A DNA stretch of 64,000 nt. It comes from Oceanicella actignis. GTDB taxonomy: Bacteria; Pseudomonadota; Alphaproteobacteria; Rhodobacterales; Rhodobacteraceae. This document shows, one piece after another, positions 9,862-18,265 of the stretch; position 1 is the first letter of the stretch, and every line of letters starts with the position of its first letter. The stretch lies in assembly GCF_008124525.1 (NCBI RefSeq), contig NZ_VNHJ01000012.1:1-64000 (forward strand), given 5' to 3'. Under the pieces are notes generated by a model, which worked only from the letters and a program-made list of their open reading frames with translations, was not told where the DNA came from and made no database searches. Both the position numbers and the translations under genes were made by a program.

Positions 9862-9871
9862 TGTGATCACA
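9862..9871. promoter_or_regulatory. Palindrome TGTGATCACA upstream of the GS-like gene
   Basis: A perfect 10-bp dyad 22 bp before the start codon of the glutamine-synthetase-like gene, in an AT-richer patch of a GC-rich intergenic region. It has the look of a GntR- or CRP/FNR-type operator. No matching regulator gene is adjacent. Confidence 0.4.
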
Positions 9872-10037
9872 GCACGGTAATCGCGCCGAAAGGCGCCCGC
9901 AACCCCGCAACGGCGCGGCCGCGAACCTGCCCTCGGCGCGCGCCGGCGGCCCCGTCCGCCGCCCCGTCGGCCGCCCCTTGCGCGGCGCCCGTCGATGGGC
10001 GATCCGGGACGCCGCCCGGAAGGGGCGGATGCGGCGC

Positions 10038-10409
10038 TCAGTCCTGCGCGTCGCGCGCCGCGTCGCCGCCCGCCCCTGCGCGCAGCGCGGCGATCTGACG
10101 GCGCAGGTCGCCAACGGTGTCCATGATGGCGGCAAGTTCGGCCTCGCGCTCGGCCAGCTGCGCCTTCAGGCGCGACTCGCTCTGCGCGCGCTCGGCCGTC
10201 ATGCGCTCTACCGTCTCGCGCAAGGCCTGGCGGGCCTGGTCGCGTTCCAGCTTGGTCGCGTGCAGCAGCTCGGCCATCTCGGAATGCAGGTCGGGGTCAT
10301 GGGCATGCGCATGCGCCGCCCGCCGCCAGAGCCAGTGAAGCGCCCATCCGATCGCCGCCGCGGCCAGAAGCGCCGCGAAAAGAGCCGCCGTCAGCTCCGC
10401 CCTGGTCAT
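10038..10409 (-). CDS. Small membrane-anchored coiled-coil protein
   Basis: A 123-residue protein with one N-terminal membrane segment (about residues 4-24, rich in Ala and Leu), a His-rich patch (HAHAHDPDLH) and a long charged helix likely to form a coiled coil (about 40-110). The C-terminal tail is Ala/Gly-rich. The ATG at 10409 overlaps the stop of the OmpA-like gene (ATGA), so the two are translationally coupled and probably partner proteins of the envelope. I recognise no named family. Confidence 0.75.
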   Translation of the reverse strand: MTRAELTAALFAALLAAAAIGWALHWLWRRAAHAHAHDPDLHSEMAELLHATKLERDQARQALRETVERMTAERAQSESRLKAQLAEREAELAAIMDTVGDLRRQIAALRAGAGGDAARDAQD

Positions 10410-12271
10410 CGCCCGTCCTCCTGTCCGCCGCCCGGCGCCCAAGGCGCAAAGGCGATCCGCCTGTTGCGCGCGCGCCCTTCCTCGGTGTCGTTCGGCGCGA
10501 CGGGCGCCGACTCGCCATATCCGCGCGCGCGCATCACCGTCAACGACACGCCGCGCGCCTGCATGGCCGCCAGCACGGCCTCGGCGCGCGCGCGCGACAG
10601 AGCCAGGTTCGTCTCCTCGCGGCCTTGCGAGTCGGTGTGCCCCTGGATCTCGACCACGCCGCCCCGGCATCGCCCGAAAGTCGCCGCCAGCGCATCGAGC
10701 GTCGCCTCGGCGCCCGGCGCGAACGCGGCCGATCCCGGAGCGAAATTCAGCGGCGTTGCGGCGACGATCGCCGAAAGCGCCTCGGCGCAGCGCGCGGGGC
10801 CAAGCGGCAGCTCGGCGGCGGCGGCGGGCAGGTCGATCGTCACCCGCGAAAGCACCTGCAGGCCGTCGGCAGGAGCCTCGGCCAGCGCCCGCTTCATCGC
10901 GACCAGCGCTTCGGCGCTGCGCGCGCGCCCAGCGAGGCTGATCGATGCGCCGTCATAGCGCGCCACGCCCTCGTCCAGCGCAAGCAGCGCCGACAGGGCC
11001 GCCAAAGCCGCCCGCCGCCAGGCCGGATCGACCGCCGCGGCGCCCGACGCCCGCAGGCCGTCCGACACCGGATGCCCGCCGGCCAGCGAGCGCGCCAGCG
11101 AAACCACCGCGCCGCGCGTGGCCTCGTCCGGGGCCGTTCCGGCCAGCGCCAGCGCCCCGCCCCGCGACAGCCGGGCCGCGAAAACGGGCGGCGCCGGCGG
11201 TTGCTCGACCGCGCCCGGCCCGCTCAGCGCAAGGGAGAAGGCGCCGTCCAGCGCGGCCGAGAGCCCCCTGCCGGCGCGCGCGAAGGCGTCGGCGTCCGTG
11301 GGCGGCAGGGCCTCGAGCGCCGCGCGCGAATCCTCCAGCGCAAAGCGCCCCGCCGGCAGCGTCGCCAGCGCCGAGATCCCGGCAAGGGCGGCGTCGGCCC
11401 AGCGCTCGCTCGGCGCGCCAAGGGCGGGCTCGCACCGCGCGCCGTCAAAGCCCTCGGGGGAAGCGGCGCGCAAGGCGGCCTCGATGCGCCGCGCGTCGTC
11501 GCGATCGGCGGCATGACACCGCTCGAGCGTCCAGCCCTGAGCCGTCCGCAGCAAGGCGAAGGAAAACGGCGCGCGCCGCGGCGGCGGGGCGGAGATGCTC
11601 AGATCGAGCTGAACCCCTTCGGGACGCGCCGCCTCGAGCGCCCGCTCGGCCTCGGCCGCCGCCTTGGCCGACGGCGCGGCGGCGCGCACGCCGACGCGGC
11701 CGGGCGCGATCTCGACAGTGGCGTCCTCGAGCAGCGCGAGGGCGCGCGCCGCCAGGCGCTCGGCGGCCAACCAACCGTCCGGCGCGGGCGCCGCCTCGGG
11801 CAGGGAAACGTCGCTGATGCGCAGGTCCTGCCCCGCCTCGCGCAGCGCGTCGCCCAACGCGCCCGCTGCGGGCGCCGGGGCCGCGCCGCTGATCGTGACC
11901 TCGCGCCCGCGGCGCGTCAGCACCAGCCGCGCGGCGCGCGCCGGCGCGGCAACCCTGGGGGGCTCGGCCCTGGGCCGGGCGCCGGCCTGGGGCGCCTCGA
12001 TCTCGCTGCGCAAGCGGGTGAACCCGCCGATCCGCGCCAAGGCCTCGAGAACCTCCATCGCCGCGCGCTCATCGGGCGCGCGCCCGCTTGCCCGGACCAG
12101 CGCGCCGTCGACCTGCGCGCGGACCCATGGATGATCGGCCAAGGCCTCGGACACCTGCGCGCGCGTGCGCTCCTCGATCCAGCCGGACAGCCCCCACGCG
12201 CCGGCCCCGGCCGCCAGAACGGCCGCGCCGATCGCCGCGGCAAGCCCCGCTCGCGCCCGCTCCATGCCCAT
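10406..12271 (-). CDS. OmpA-family peptidoglycan-binding protein with inner-membrane anchor
   Basis: A 621-residue protein. An N-terminal membrane anchor (about residues 8-30) is followed by a long Ala-rich periplasmic region with BON-like alternating segments, and an OmpA-C domain over the last 120 residues. That domain contains LNFAPGSAAF, the diaminopimelate-binding GHTDSQG motif and RARNRRIAF. The ATG at 12271 is chosen because AAAGGGG lies 7 nt upstream; a second ATG two codons later is possible. It probably tethers the envelope to peptidoglycan. It is divergent from fliL and coupled to the small coiled-coil gene. Confidence 0.85.
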   Translation of the reverse strand: MGMERARAGLAAAIGAAVLAAGAGAWGLSGWIEERTRAQVSEALADHPWVRAQVDGALVRASGRAPDERAAMEVLEALARIGGFTRLRSEIEAPQAGARPRAEPPRVAAPARAARLVLTRRGREVTISGAAPAPAAGALGDALREAGQDLRISDVSLPEAAPAPDGWLAAERLAARALALLEDATVEIAPGRVGVRAAAPSAKAAAEAERALEAARPEGVQLDLSISAPPPRRAPFSFALLRTAQGWTLERCHAADRDDARRIEAALRAASPEGFDGARCEPALGAPSERWADAALAGISALATLPAGRFALEDSRAALEALPPTDADAFARAGRGLSAALDGAFSLALSGPGAVEQPPAPPVFAARLSRGGALALAGTAPDEATRGAVVSLARSLAGGHPVSDGLRASGAAAVDPAWRRAALAALSALLALDEGVARYDGASISLAGRARSAEALVAMKRALAEAPADGLQVLSRVTIDLPAAAAELPLGPARCAEALSAIVAATPLNFAPGSAAFAPGAEATLDALAATFGRCRGGVVEIQGHTDSQGREETNLALSRARAEAVLAAMQARGVSLTVMRARGYGESAPVAPNDTEEGRARNRRIAFAPWAPGGGQEDGR

Positions 12272-12351
12272 CCGCCAGCCCCTTTCGATCGCCTCGGCCT
12301 CGCACGCATACCCCCCGGCGCGCGCCGCCCGCAAGGCCGGCGGCGACGATC

Positions 12352-12366
12352 TTAACCTTCGATTAG
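12352..12366 (+). promoter_or_regulatory. CtrA-like binding site upstream of fliL
   Basis: TTAA-CCTTCGA-TTAG matches TTAA-N7-TTAA at seven of eight positions. It lies 51 bp before the fliL start, in the region shared with the divergent ompA-like gene. CtrA is known to control flagellar genes in Rhodobacterales and Caulobacter. TTAA is rare in this GC-rich sequence, which raises its weight. Confidence 0.5.
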
Positions 12367-12417
12367 CCGTGCGGGCCTACAACCGGAGGCGAAGGGATTC
12401 TCCGCAAGAGGACGGCA

Positions 12418-12924
12418 ATGGCCAGCGCCGCGCAGATCGAAGTCGAAACCGAAGAGGGCGCCAAGCCCAAGGGCGGCGGCAAGGGGCTCCTGTTCGGCCT
12501 CGTCGCCATGCTGGTCCTGGGCGGGGCGGGGTTCTACGCCACCTGGTCGGGCATGGTCGCCCTGCCGATCGGCGGCGCGGCCAAGCACGAGGCCGCCGCG
12601 CGCCCCAAGCCGAAGGATCTTCCCCCGGTCGCCTTCGTTCCCATCGACGAGATCGTCATCTCGCTCGGCCCCCGCGCCAAGGCGCGGCACTTGGTCTTCG
12701 CCGCCCAGCTCGAGGTCGAACCCGGCTATGACGAAGAGGTGAAGCTCCTCATGCCGCGGATCCTCGACGTTCTGAACACCTATCTGCGCGCGGTCGAGGA
12801 GCGCGACCTGGAAGAGCCCAGCGCCCTGCCCAAGCTCCGCGCCCACATGTTGCGGCGCATCGCGATGGTGACCGGCGAAGGCCGCGTGCGCGACCTTCTG
12901 ATCACGCGGTTCCTGTTGAAATGA
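12418..12924 (+). CDS. fliL: Flagellar basal-body protein FliL
   Basis: A 168-residue single-pass membrane protein. A cytoplasmic N terminus of about 20 residues precedes a transmembrane helix (about 22-44) and a periplasmic stomatin-like FliL domain ending in VRDLLITRFLLK, the family C-terminal signature. FliL surrounds the stator and supports torque. AAGAGGA precedes the ATG. It opens a motor-gene cluster with a DUF6468-like gene, a MotE-like gene and motA. A second FliL-like gene lies at 20251. Confidence 0.9.
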   Translation: MASAAQIEVETEEGAKPKGGGKGLLFGLVAMLVLGGAGFYATWSGMVALPIGGAAKHEAAARPKPKDLPPVAFVPIDEIVISLGPRAKARHLVFAAQLEVEPGYDEEVKLLMPRILDVLNTYLRAVEERDLEEPSALPKLRAHMLRRIAMVTGEGRVRDLLITRFLLK

Positions 12925-12945
12925 CCATCTTCCACGGAGGCTAGA

Positions 12946-13659
12946 ATGGCCCTCATTGCCGATGGACTGCTGATCGCGGCGACTCTCGTCGCGGTGATCT
13001 ACTGCCATGTTCTGGCGGGCAGGCTGCGCAAGCTTCGCGACCTCGACAACGGCCTGGGCGCCGCCGTGGCCGCTCTGGCGCGCCAGAGCGAAGAGATGCG
13101 CCGCACGCTCGAGGCGGCGAAGCTCGCCTCGGGCGATTCGGTCAAGCAGCTGGCCGAGCGCACCGCCCGCGCGGAAATCGCCGCGGGCCGCCTGGAGCTT
13201 CTTCTCGCGACGCTGCACGAGCGCGAGCGGACCCAGCCTCAACCGACCGCGCGCCCGCGCCCTGCGCGCGCCAGGCCGGCCAAAGAGGCGCCGGCCGAAG
13301 CCGCCGCCCCCGAGGTCGCCCCCCGCGAGGCCGCCCGCGCCGAAACCGCCGCCGCAGAGCCCGAACCGTCGGCCGATCCGCGCGAGGGGTCCAGGGTCGA
13401 GGCGCCCGCGGCCTCGCCCGGACACGCGCAAGCTTCGGCTGAACGGACCGCAGAGCCCGCCGAAGAGCCCGCCGTCGTCTTCCCCGAGCCGCCCGCGGCG
13501 GCGAAGCCCGCCGCCGACCGGGCCGGGCCGGCCGCGCCAGGCCGCGCGCCGCTCGAGCGATCCCGCCCCGGCAAGACGGCGCTCGCGTCGCGCGAAGAGG
13601 TCATCGCCGCCCTTCAGCGCGAGATCGAAAAGGCGCTCGCCGCGGAGGGCCGGCGATGA
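12946..13659 (+). CDS. DUF6468-like flagellar-cluster membrane protein
   Basis: A 237-residue protein with an N-terminal membrane helix (about 3-20), a conserved charged helical segment (about 22-95, AGRLRKLRDLDNGLGAAVAA onward), a long Pro/Ala/Glu-rich linker (about 98-205) and a short C-terminal helix (EEVIAALQREIEKALAAEGR). This is the pattern of the uncharacterised DUF6468 proteins found next to fliL and motA in Alphaproteobacteria. CGGAGG precedes the ATG, and the stop overlaps the next gene (ATGA). Role in the motor is inferred from position only. Confidence 0.75.
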   Translation: MALIADGLLIAATLVAVIYCHVLAGRLRKLRDLDNGLGAAVAALARQSEEMRRTLEAAKLASGDSVKQLAERTARAEIAAGRLELLLATLHERERTQPQPTARPRPARARPAKEAPAEAAAPEVAPREAARAETAAAEPEPSADPREGSRVEAPAASPGHAQASAERTAEPAEEPAVVFPEPPAAAKPAADRAGPAAPGRAPLERSRPGKTALASREEVIAALQREIEKALAAEGRR

Positions 13660-14219
13660 ACCGTCCGGGCGCGCTCACGATCGTCGGGCTGTGCTTCGCG
13701 GCCTCGGCCGGCCTGCGCCTGGCGGACCCGGACGGCGCCATCGCCAAGGAGGCGGCGCACCTGGCCTCCGAGCACGGAGCGCCCCAGACCAAGGCCGCCG
13801 CCGAAGACTGTCCCGACCCCGGCGGCCTGCTGGCGGCGCTGCGCGAGCGCCAGGCGCAGCTCGACGCGCGCGAGGGCGCGCTGGCCGACCGGGAGAAGCT
13901 GCTCGAAGCGGCGCGCGCCGAACTCGACGAACAGCTCGCCCGCGTCAAGGCGGCCGAGGCGAGCCTGGCCGAAACCCTGGCGCTGGCCGACAAGGCCGCC
14001 GAGAAGGATATCGCCCGCCTGGTCTCCGTTTACGAGGCGATGAAGCCCAAGAACGCGGCGCGCGTGCTCGAATCGATGGAGGTGACGTTCGCCGCGGGCC
14101 TCGTCGCCCGCATGAACAAGAACGCCGCCGCCGCGATCATGGCTGCGATGTCGCCCGAAAAAGCCTATGCGATCAGCGTCATCGTCGCCGGACGAAACGC
14201 GAACGTCCCGACCGAGTGA
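13656..14219 (+). CDS. MotE-like periplasmic motility protein
   Basis: A 187-residue protein with an N-terminal signal or anchor, a central coiled coil (about residues 60-115, LRERQAQLDAREGALADREK onward) and a C-terminal MgtE-N-like helical domain (YEAMKPKNAARVLESMEVTF). This arrangement matches MotE of Sinorhizobium, a periplasmic chaperone needed for MotC folding, and similar proteins encoded beside motA. It overlaps the DUF6468-like gene by 4 bp. Confidence 0.75.
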   Translation: MNRPGALTIVGLCFAASAGLRLADPDGAIAKEAAHLASEHGAPQTKAAAEDCPDPGGLLAALRERQAQLDAREGALADREKLLEAARAELDEQLARVKAAEASLAETLALADKAAEKDIARLVSVYEAMKPKNAARVLESMEVTFAAGLVARMNKNAAAAIMAAMSPEKAYAISVIVAGRNANVPTE

Positions 14220-14302
14220 CCTTCGGACCTTCTTAACCGGTGCGCGGGCACATTGACGGAGGCCTGCGGGGATTCGCAGCCGCCTGAGAACGAGAGGTTC
14301 GC

Positions 14303-15172
14303 ATGATCGGCATCGTCGGCATCGTCATCACCCTTGTCATGGTGTTCGGCGGCTATGTGGCCGCCGGAGGCAAGCTCGGAATCATCCTGCACGCCCTGCC
14401 CTTCGAGTTGGCGATGATCGGAGGCGCCGCCATCGGCTCCTTCGTGCTCGCCAACGACATGAGCACCGTCAAGCACACGCTCTCCGACGTCGGAAAGGTC
14501 TTCAAGGGCCCGAAGTGGAAACCGCAGGACTATCAGGATCTGCTCTGTCTGCTTTTCGAACTGATCCGCATCGGGCGCGCCAACCCGATGGACCTGGAGC
14601 CGCACATCGAATCGCCGCAGGAATCCGCGATCTTCTCGAAATATCCGCGCATCCAGTCGGACGCCGCCGCGGTCGACCTGATATGCGATACGCTCCGCGC
14701 CGGCACCATGAACTATGACGACCCTCATCAGGTCGAAGAGGTTCTTGAGAAGCAGCTCGAGCAGAAGCTGCACCACTCGCTGCACTCCAGCCACGCGCTT
14801 CAGAACATGGCCGACGGCCTGCCCGCCCTCGGCATCGTGGCCGCGGTTCTGGGCGTCATCAAGACCATGGCCGCGATCGACCAACCGCCGGCCGTCCTCG
14901 GCAAGATGATCGGCGGCGCGCTCGTCGGAACCTTTCTCGGCGTGTTCCTCGCCTATGGCCTGGTCGGCCCCTTCGCCGCCAAGGTCAAGGCGGTCGTCGA
15001 AGCCGATCATCAGTTCTACGCTCTTATCCGCGAAGTGTTGGTCGCGAACCTGCACAACCACGCGCCCGACATCTGCGTAGAGGTCGGTCGTCAGAACACC
15101 CCGCGCGAGCTTCGCCCCAGCTTCGGCGACCTGAACGAAGCGCTGCGCGGCGCGAAGGCGGCCCCGGCATGA
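14303..15172 (+). CDS. motA: Flagellar stator protein MotA
   Basis: A 289-residue inner-membrane proton-channel subunit of the stator. Four membrane helices are visible (about residues 1-22, 33-52, 170-190 and 200-225), with the cytoplasmic loop between helices 2 and 3. The family segment MADGLPALGIVAAVLGVIKT and a proline-containing helix are present. GAGAACGAGAGG precedes the ATG. TTAACC lies about 65 bp upstream. motB is not next to it; a motB-like gene lies at the right edge of the window. Confidence 0.95.
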   Translation: MIGIVGIVITLVMVFGGYVAAGGKLGIILHALPFELAMIGGAAIGSFVLANDMSTVKHTLSDVGKVFKGPKWKPQDYQDLLCLLFELIRIGRANPMDLEPHIESPQESAIFSKYPRIQSDAAAVDLICDTLRAGTMNYDDPHQVEEVLEKQLEQKLHHSLHSSHALQNMADGLPALGIVAAVLGVIKTMAAIDQPPAVLGKMIGGALVGTFLGVFLAYGLVGPFAAKVKAVVEADHQFYALIREVLVANLHNHAPDICVEVGRQNTPRELRPSFGDLNEALRGAKAAPA

Positions 15173-17511
15173 TGCGCTCGTTCGCCGCGCTCCTCTTCAT
15201 CGCCGCCGCCGTCGCGGCGAAGGCGGCGGAGCAATCCCCGGAAAAGGCGCGCGTTCGCGCGGGCGAACACCCCGGATTCAGCCGCATCGCGATCGATCTG
15301 AGCCCAGTAGGCGTGTGGAAGATAGATCGCGGCGACCGGAGCGTGACGATCAACTTCCCACAGCGACAGCTCGATTTCGATCTGACCGAGATCACGCCGC
15401 AGAGAAAGGCGTCGCGCGTCCTCTTTGCGACAACGCGCCAGACCGAAACGGCAACGGAGCTCAGCCTCGGCCTCGCCTGCGACTGCGTCCTGGATGCCTA
15501 TCTGTTCGGCGCGAACATGCTCGTCCTGGACATCCGCGACAAGACGGCCGGGCCTCGCCCCGAGCACGCCAGACCGAACGGCGGGACGCAAGAGGAAGCG
15601 CCGCACGCGGTCGAAGCCAAGCCTCAGGAAAGCGAAAAGCGGGCGCCGCGCGCCGGCGCCGCACATTCCGGCTTTCCCGAGGCGACGGCCGAATCGATCA
15701 AGAAAGCTCAGGCACGCCTGCTCGAACAACTTACTCGCGCGGCGGAACAAGGCCTTGTTGCATTCAAGGCCCCGCCCGCCGATTCGCGGGCGCCCGGCGA
15801 GGAAAAGATCATCAAGCGCCAAGTCCCCACGGATCATTCGACGCGCCATGACGCCAAGGCGCGAAACGCCGCTGCCCATCCCCCGGAAACGAACCTGCAC
15901 TCCAACGCTCCGTCGCCAAAACTGAGCTCGATTGGCAGCGCCGTCTCTACGCATGTGGATCCCTCCGACCCCAAGCCTCAGATCGCCGTCCGCTCAGTCT
16001 TGGATGGCCTGTCGGAACCAAAGACGCCACCGCGGACGCCCCGCAAGGACTGTCCGCCGAGCGCTTGGTTCGACGGAGAGAAATGGCTGCCGGAAGGAAA
16101 CTGGCACGAAGAAATATCGGAGCTTCGGCAATCCCTCTACGGGGAGTTTGACAAGCCCAGACATGAAATCGCGTCTCGCCTGGCCAAAGCATACATAGCC
16201 GCCGGCATGGGAGAAGAAGCTCACACGCTTATTGCTTCGCTGCATTCTCGGACGCCCGAACTCTCCACCCTGTATGAGCTGGCTTCCGTCGTTCGCGGAC
16301 AACCCGTCGATCCGAATGGCGAATTGCGCGCGTCCGCGCGCTGTAGCGATGCGAGCATGCTTTGGCGCGCAGCTGCTGGACTGCTCGATCTCACCACGAT
16401 GTCCAATAATGACTTCGAACGGCTGAGATCTCTTCTGGCTGAAATGCCGGGCGCCGTGCGCGGTCTGCTCGCACCCGGAATCATCCAGCGCCTTGTTGCG
16501 ACAAATCATCTTAAGGAAGCCAATGCGCTGCTTCTGGTGACTGAGCGGTCCCCCAGCGCCCAAAGCGAACTCTTGAAGCTCGCGCGGGCGGAATACCACC
16601 TCGCCGAAGGAAACGCTGCGGAGGCCGAGAAAATACTTCGAAAACTCGCCAAAAGCCGAGGCCCTGAAGCTTTCAGAGCCATGATTCGACTGGGCGAGAG
16701 CATCGCGGCAAGACGTGGCGTCCCGCCCGAAGACTTTGTCTTCGAAGCCACCCTGGCTGCGTTTCTGACACGCGGCACGGAACTGGGCGCGCAGCTGAAG
16801 GTCACCGAGGCTGTCGCAAAGGCGGGGATCAAAGGGTTCTCGGAAGCCATTCAGATCCTCGCGCGCCAATTGAGGGATGCCAGTTCAGATATCGCGACGA
16901 TTCAAAAGGCTGCGCGCTATATCTTCACAACCACTCAACCCGAGGAAGTCGGAGAAGCAGCCTATGCGGCGGCCGTTGCGGAGCATGTCGATCTGGTCGG
17001 CGGCGATCCGGGCGCTGACCAAGCGCGGATAGACATCGCGACAAAGCTGCTTGAGATCGCTCTTCCGAACCTCGCGCTGAAGGTGGTTGCGCCGCCCCTA
17101 GAACGAGGGGTCACGGGTGCACGCATCGTTGCTGCCGCCGCGCTCGCAGAATTGGGCGAGACCGAACGAGCACTGATTCTGCTCTCAGGGCTCCGCGGCG
17201 ACAAGGCGCTCAAAACCCGAGAAAAAGTTCTGGAACGGGCGGGCGACTACGCCGCGGCGCTCGCCGTGTCGCAGCTGCGAGGCGAGGACGATGCTCAAAG
17301 GCGGGGACTGCTGGCTTGGCGTGCAGGCGCCTGGCGCGAAGCCGCCAAACTCCTTCCCGACCCGGTGCTGGCGGATCTTGCGAAGGCCCGCGCGCAAGAA
17401 ACCAGCACAGCAAATCTTCCGCCTGAACCATCTCTTAAGCATTCCCGGGCTACCCTCGAGCACGCGAAGAATTCACGGGAAATGGTCGAGAAGGCCCTGT
17501 CAGATGGATAA
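15169..17511 (+). CDS. Secreted helical-repeat protein coupled to motA
   Basis: A 780-residue protein with a signal peptide (about 1-20). A beta-rich N-terminal domain (about 25-125: HPGFSRIAIDLSPVGVWKID, then LGANMLVLDIRD-like end) recalls the AMIN-like module. A low-complexity linker (about 130-290) and alpha-helical, TPR/HEAT-like repeats (about 295-780) follow. The start overlaps the motA stop (ATGATG) and its end overlaps flgF by 8 bp, so it is firmly in a flagellar operon. I do not recognise a named family; a periplasmic stator- or rod-associated role like MotC is a guess. Its codons are visibly less GC-rich than those of neighbours. Confidence 0.8.
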   Translation: MMRSFAALLFIAAAVAAKAAEQSPEKARVRAGEHPGFSRIAIDLSPVGVWKIDRGDRSVTINFPQRQLDFDLTEITPQRKASRVLFATTRQTETATELSLGLACDCVLDAYLFGANMLVLDIRDKTAGPRPEHARPNGGTQEEAPHAVEAKPQESEKRAPRAGAAHSGFPEATAESIKKAQARLLEQLTRAAEQGLVAFKAPPADSRAPGEEKIIKRQVPTDHSTRHDAKARNAAAHPPETNLHSNAPSPKLSSIGSAVSTHVDPSDPKPQIAVRSVLDGLSEPKTPPRTPRKDCPPSAWFDGEKWLPEGNWHEEISELRQSLYGEFDKPRHEIASRLAKAYIAAGMGEEAHTLIASLHSRTPELSTLYELASVVRGQPVDPNGELRASARCSDASMLWRAAAGLLDLTTMSNNDFERLRSLLAEMPGAVRGLLAPGIIQRLVATNHLKEANALLLVTERSPSAQSELLKLARAEYHLAEGNAAEAEKILRKLAKSRGPEAFRAMIRLGESIAARRGVPPEDFVFEATLAAFLTRGTELGAQLKVTEAVAKAGIKGFSEAIQILARQLRDASSDIATIQKAARYIFTTTQPEEVGEAAYAAAVAEHVDLVGGDPGADQARIDIATKLLEIALPNLALKVVAPPLERGVTGARIVAAAALAELGETERALILLSGLRGDKALKTREKVLERAGDYAAALAVSQLRGEDDAQRRGLLAWRAGAWREAAKLLPDPVLADLAKARAQETSTANLPPEPSLKHSRATLEHAKNSREMVEKALSDG

Positions 17512-18226
17512 TTCCGTTTACGTCTCCGTCACGAGGTTGAGGTCTCTGACCAACCTCATCGACATCACGGCATCGAACATCGCGAACATGGCGAGCACGG
17601 GCTTCAAGAAGGAAGGCGCACTTTTCTCCGAGTTCGTGAAGAAAGCCGACGTCGAGGGGGGCTCGATCTCCATGGCCGACGCCCGGGTTCGAACCACAGA
17701 CCTTTCCCAAGGCGAGCTTTCGCTCACCGGCGGAGTTTTCGACCTGGCCATAGTCGGAGATGGCTTCTTCAGAATCATGACGCCGAGCGGCGAGGCCCTC
17801 ACCCGCGCCGGCGCATTCTCTCGAAACGCGGATGGCGAGCTGGTCACCGCCGATGGGCACCGCGTTCTGGATGAAGGCGGCGCTCCGATTTTCGTGTCGC
17901 CGGAAGCACGCTCCATAAGCGTCGCTCCCAATGGCACGATCTCGGCCGACGGAGCGCCTGTCGCCGTGATCGGCGTGGTTCGACCAACGGATCCAACAAA
18001 GCTCGAGAGGCTCCATGGATCGCTCTTCGTCTCAGACTCCGGGACGGAACCCGCGGGCGATTTCTCGATCCACCAAGGCTACATCGAAAAATCCAACGTC
18101 CAGCCCGTCCTGGAAATGGCCAACATGGTCAAAATCCAGAGAGCTTACGAGCTCGGCCAGTCGCTGATGGACGCCGAGGACGAACGCATCAGATCCGCCG
18201 TTCGAACTCTCGGCACCCAAAGCTGA
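17504..18226 (+). CDS. flgF: Flagellar proximal rod protein FlgF
   Basis: A 240-residue rod protein. The N-terminal rod motif (TNLIDITASNIANMASTGFK) and C-terminal motif (EMANMVKIQRAYELGQSLMD) flank the D1 domain with FDLAIVGDGFFRI. It begins at the ATG at 17504, inside the end of the previous gene. It is followed by flgG and then flgA-flgH, the usual order in Alphaproteobacteria. Confidence 0.95.
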   Translation: MDNSVYVSVTRLRSLTNLIDITASNIANMASTGFKKEGALFSEFVKKADVEGGSISMADARVRTTDLSQGELSLTGGVFDLAIVGDGFFRIMTPSGEALTRAGAFSRNADGELVTADGHRVLDEGGAPIFVSPEARSISVAPNGTISADGAPVAVIGVVRPTDPTKLERLHGSLFVSDSGTEPAGDFSIHQGYIEKSNVQPVLEMANMVKIQRAYELGQSLMDAEDERIRSAVRTLGTQS

Positions 18227-18265
18227 GCCACACCGACGATACCGCTGCTTCAGAAGGAGTAACGC

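Noticed and set aside
10406..12271. Call of MotB for the OmpA-like protein beside the motor genes
   Set aside because: The region after the membrane anchor is far too long and BON-like, and the NWELSSDRA motif of MotB is missing; the true MotB tail is at 63691-64000.
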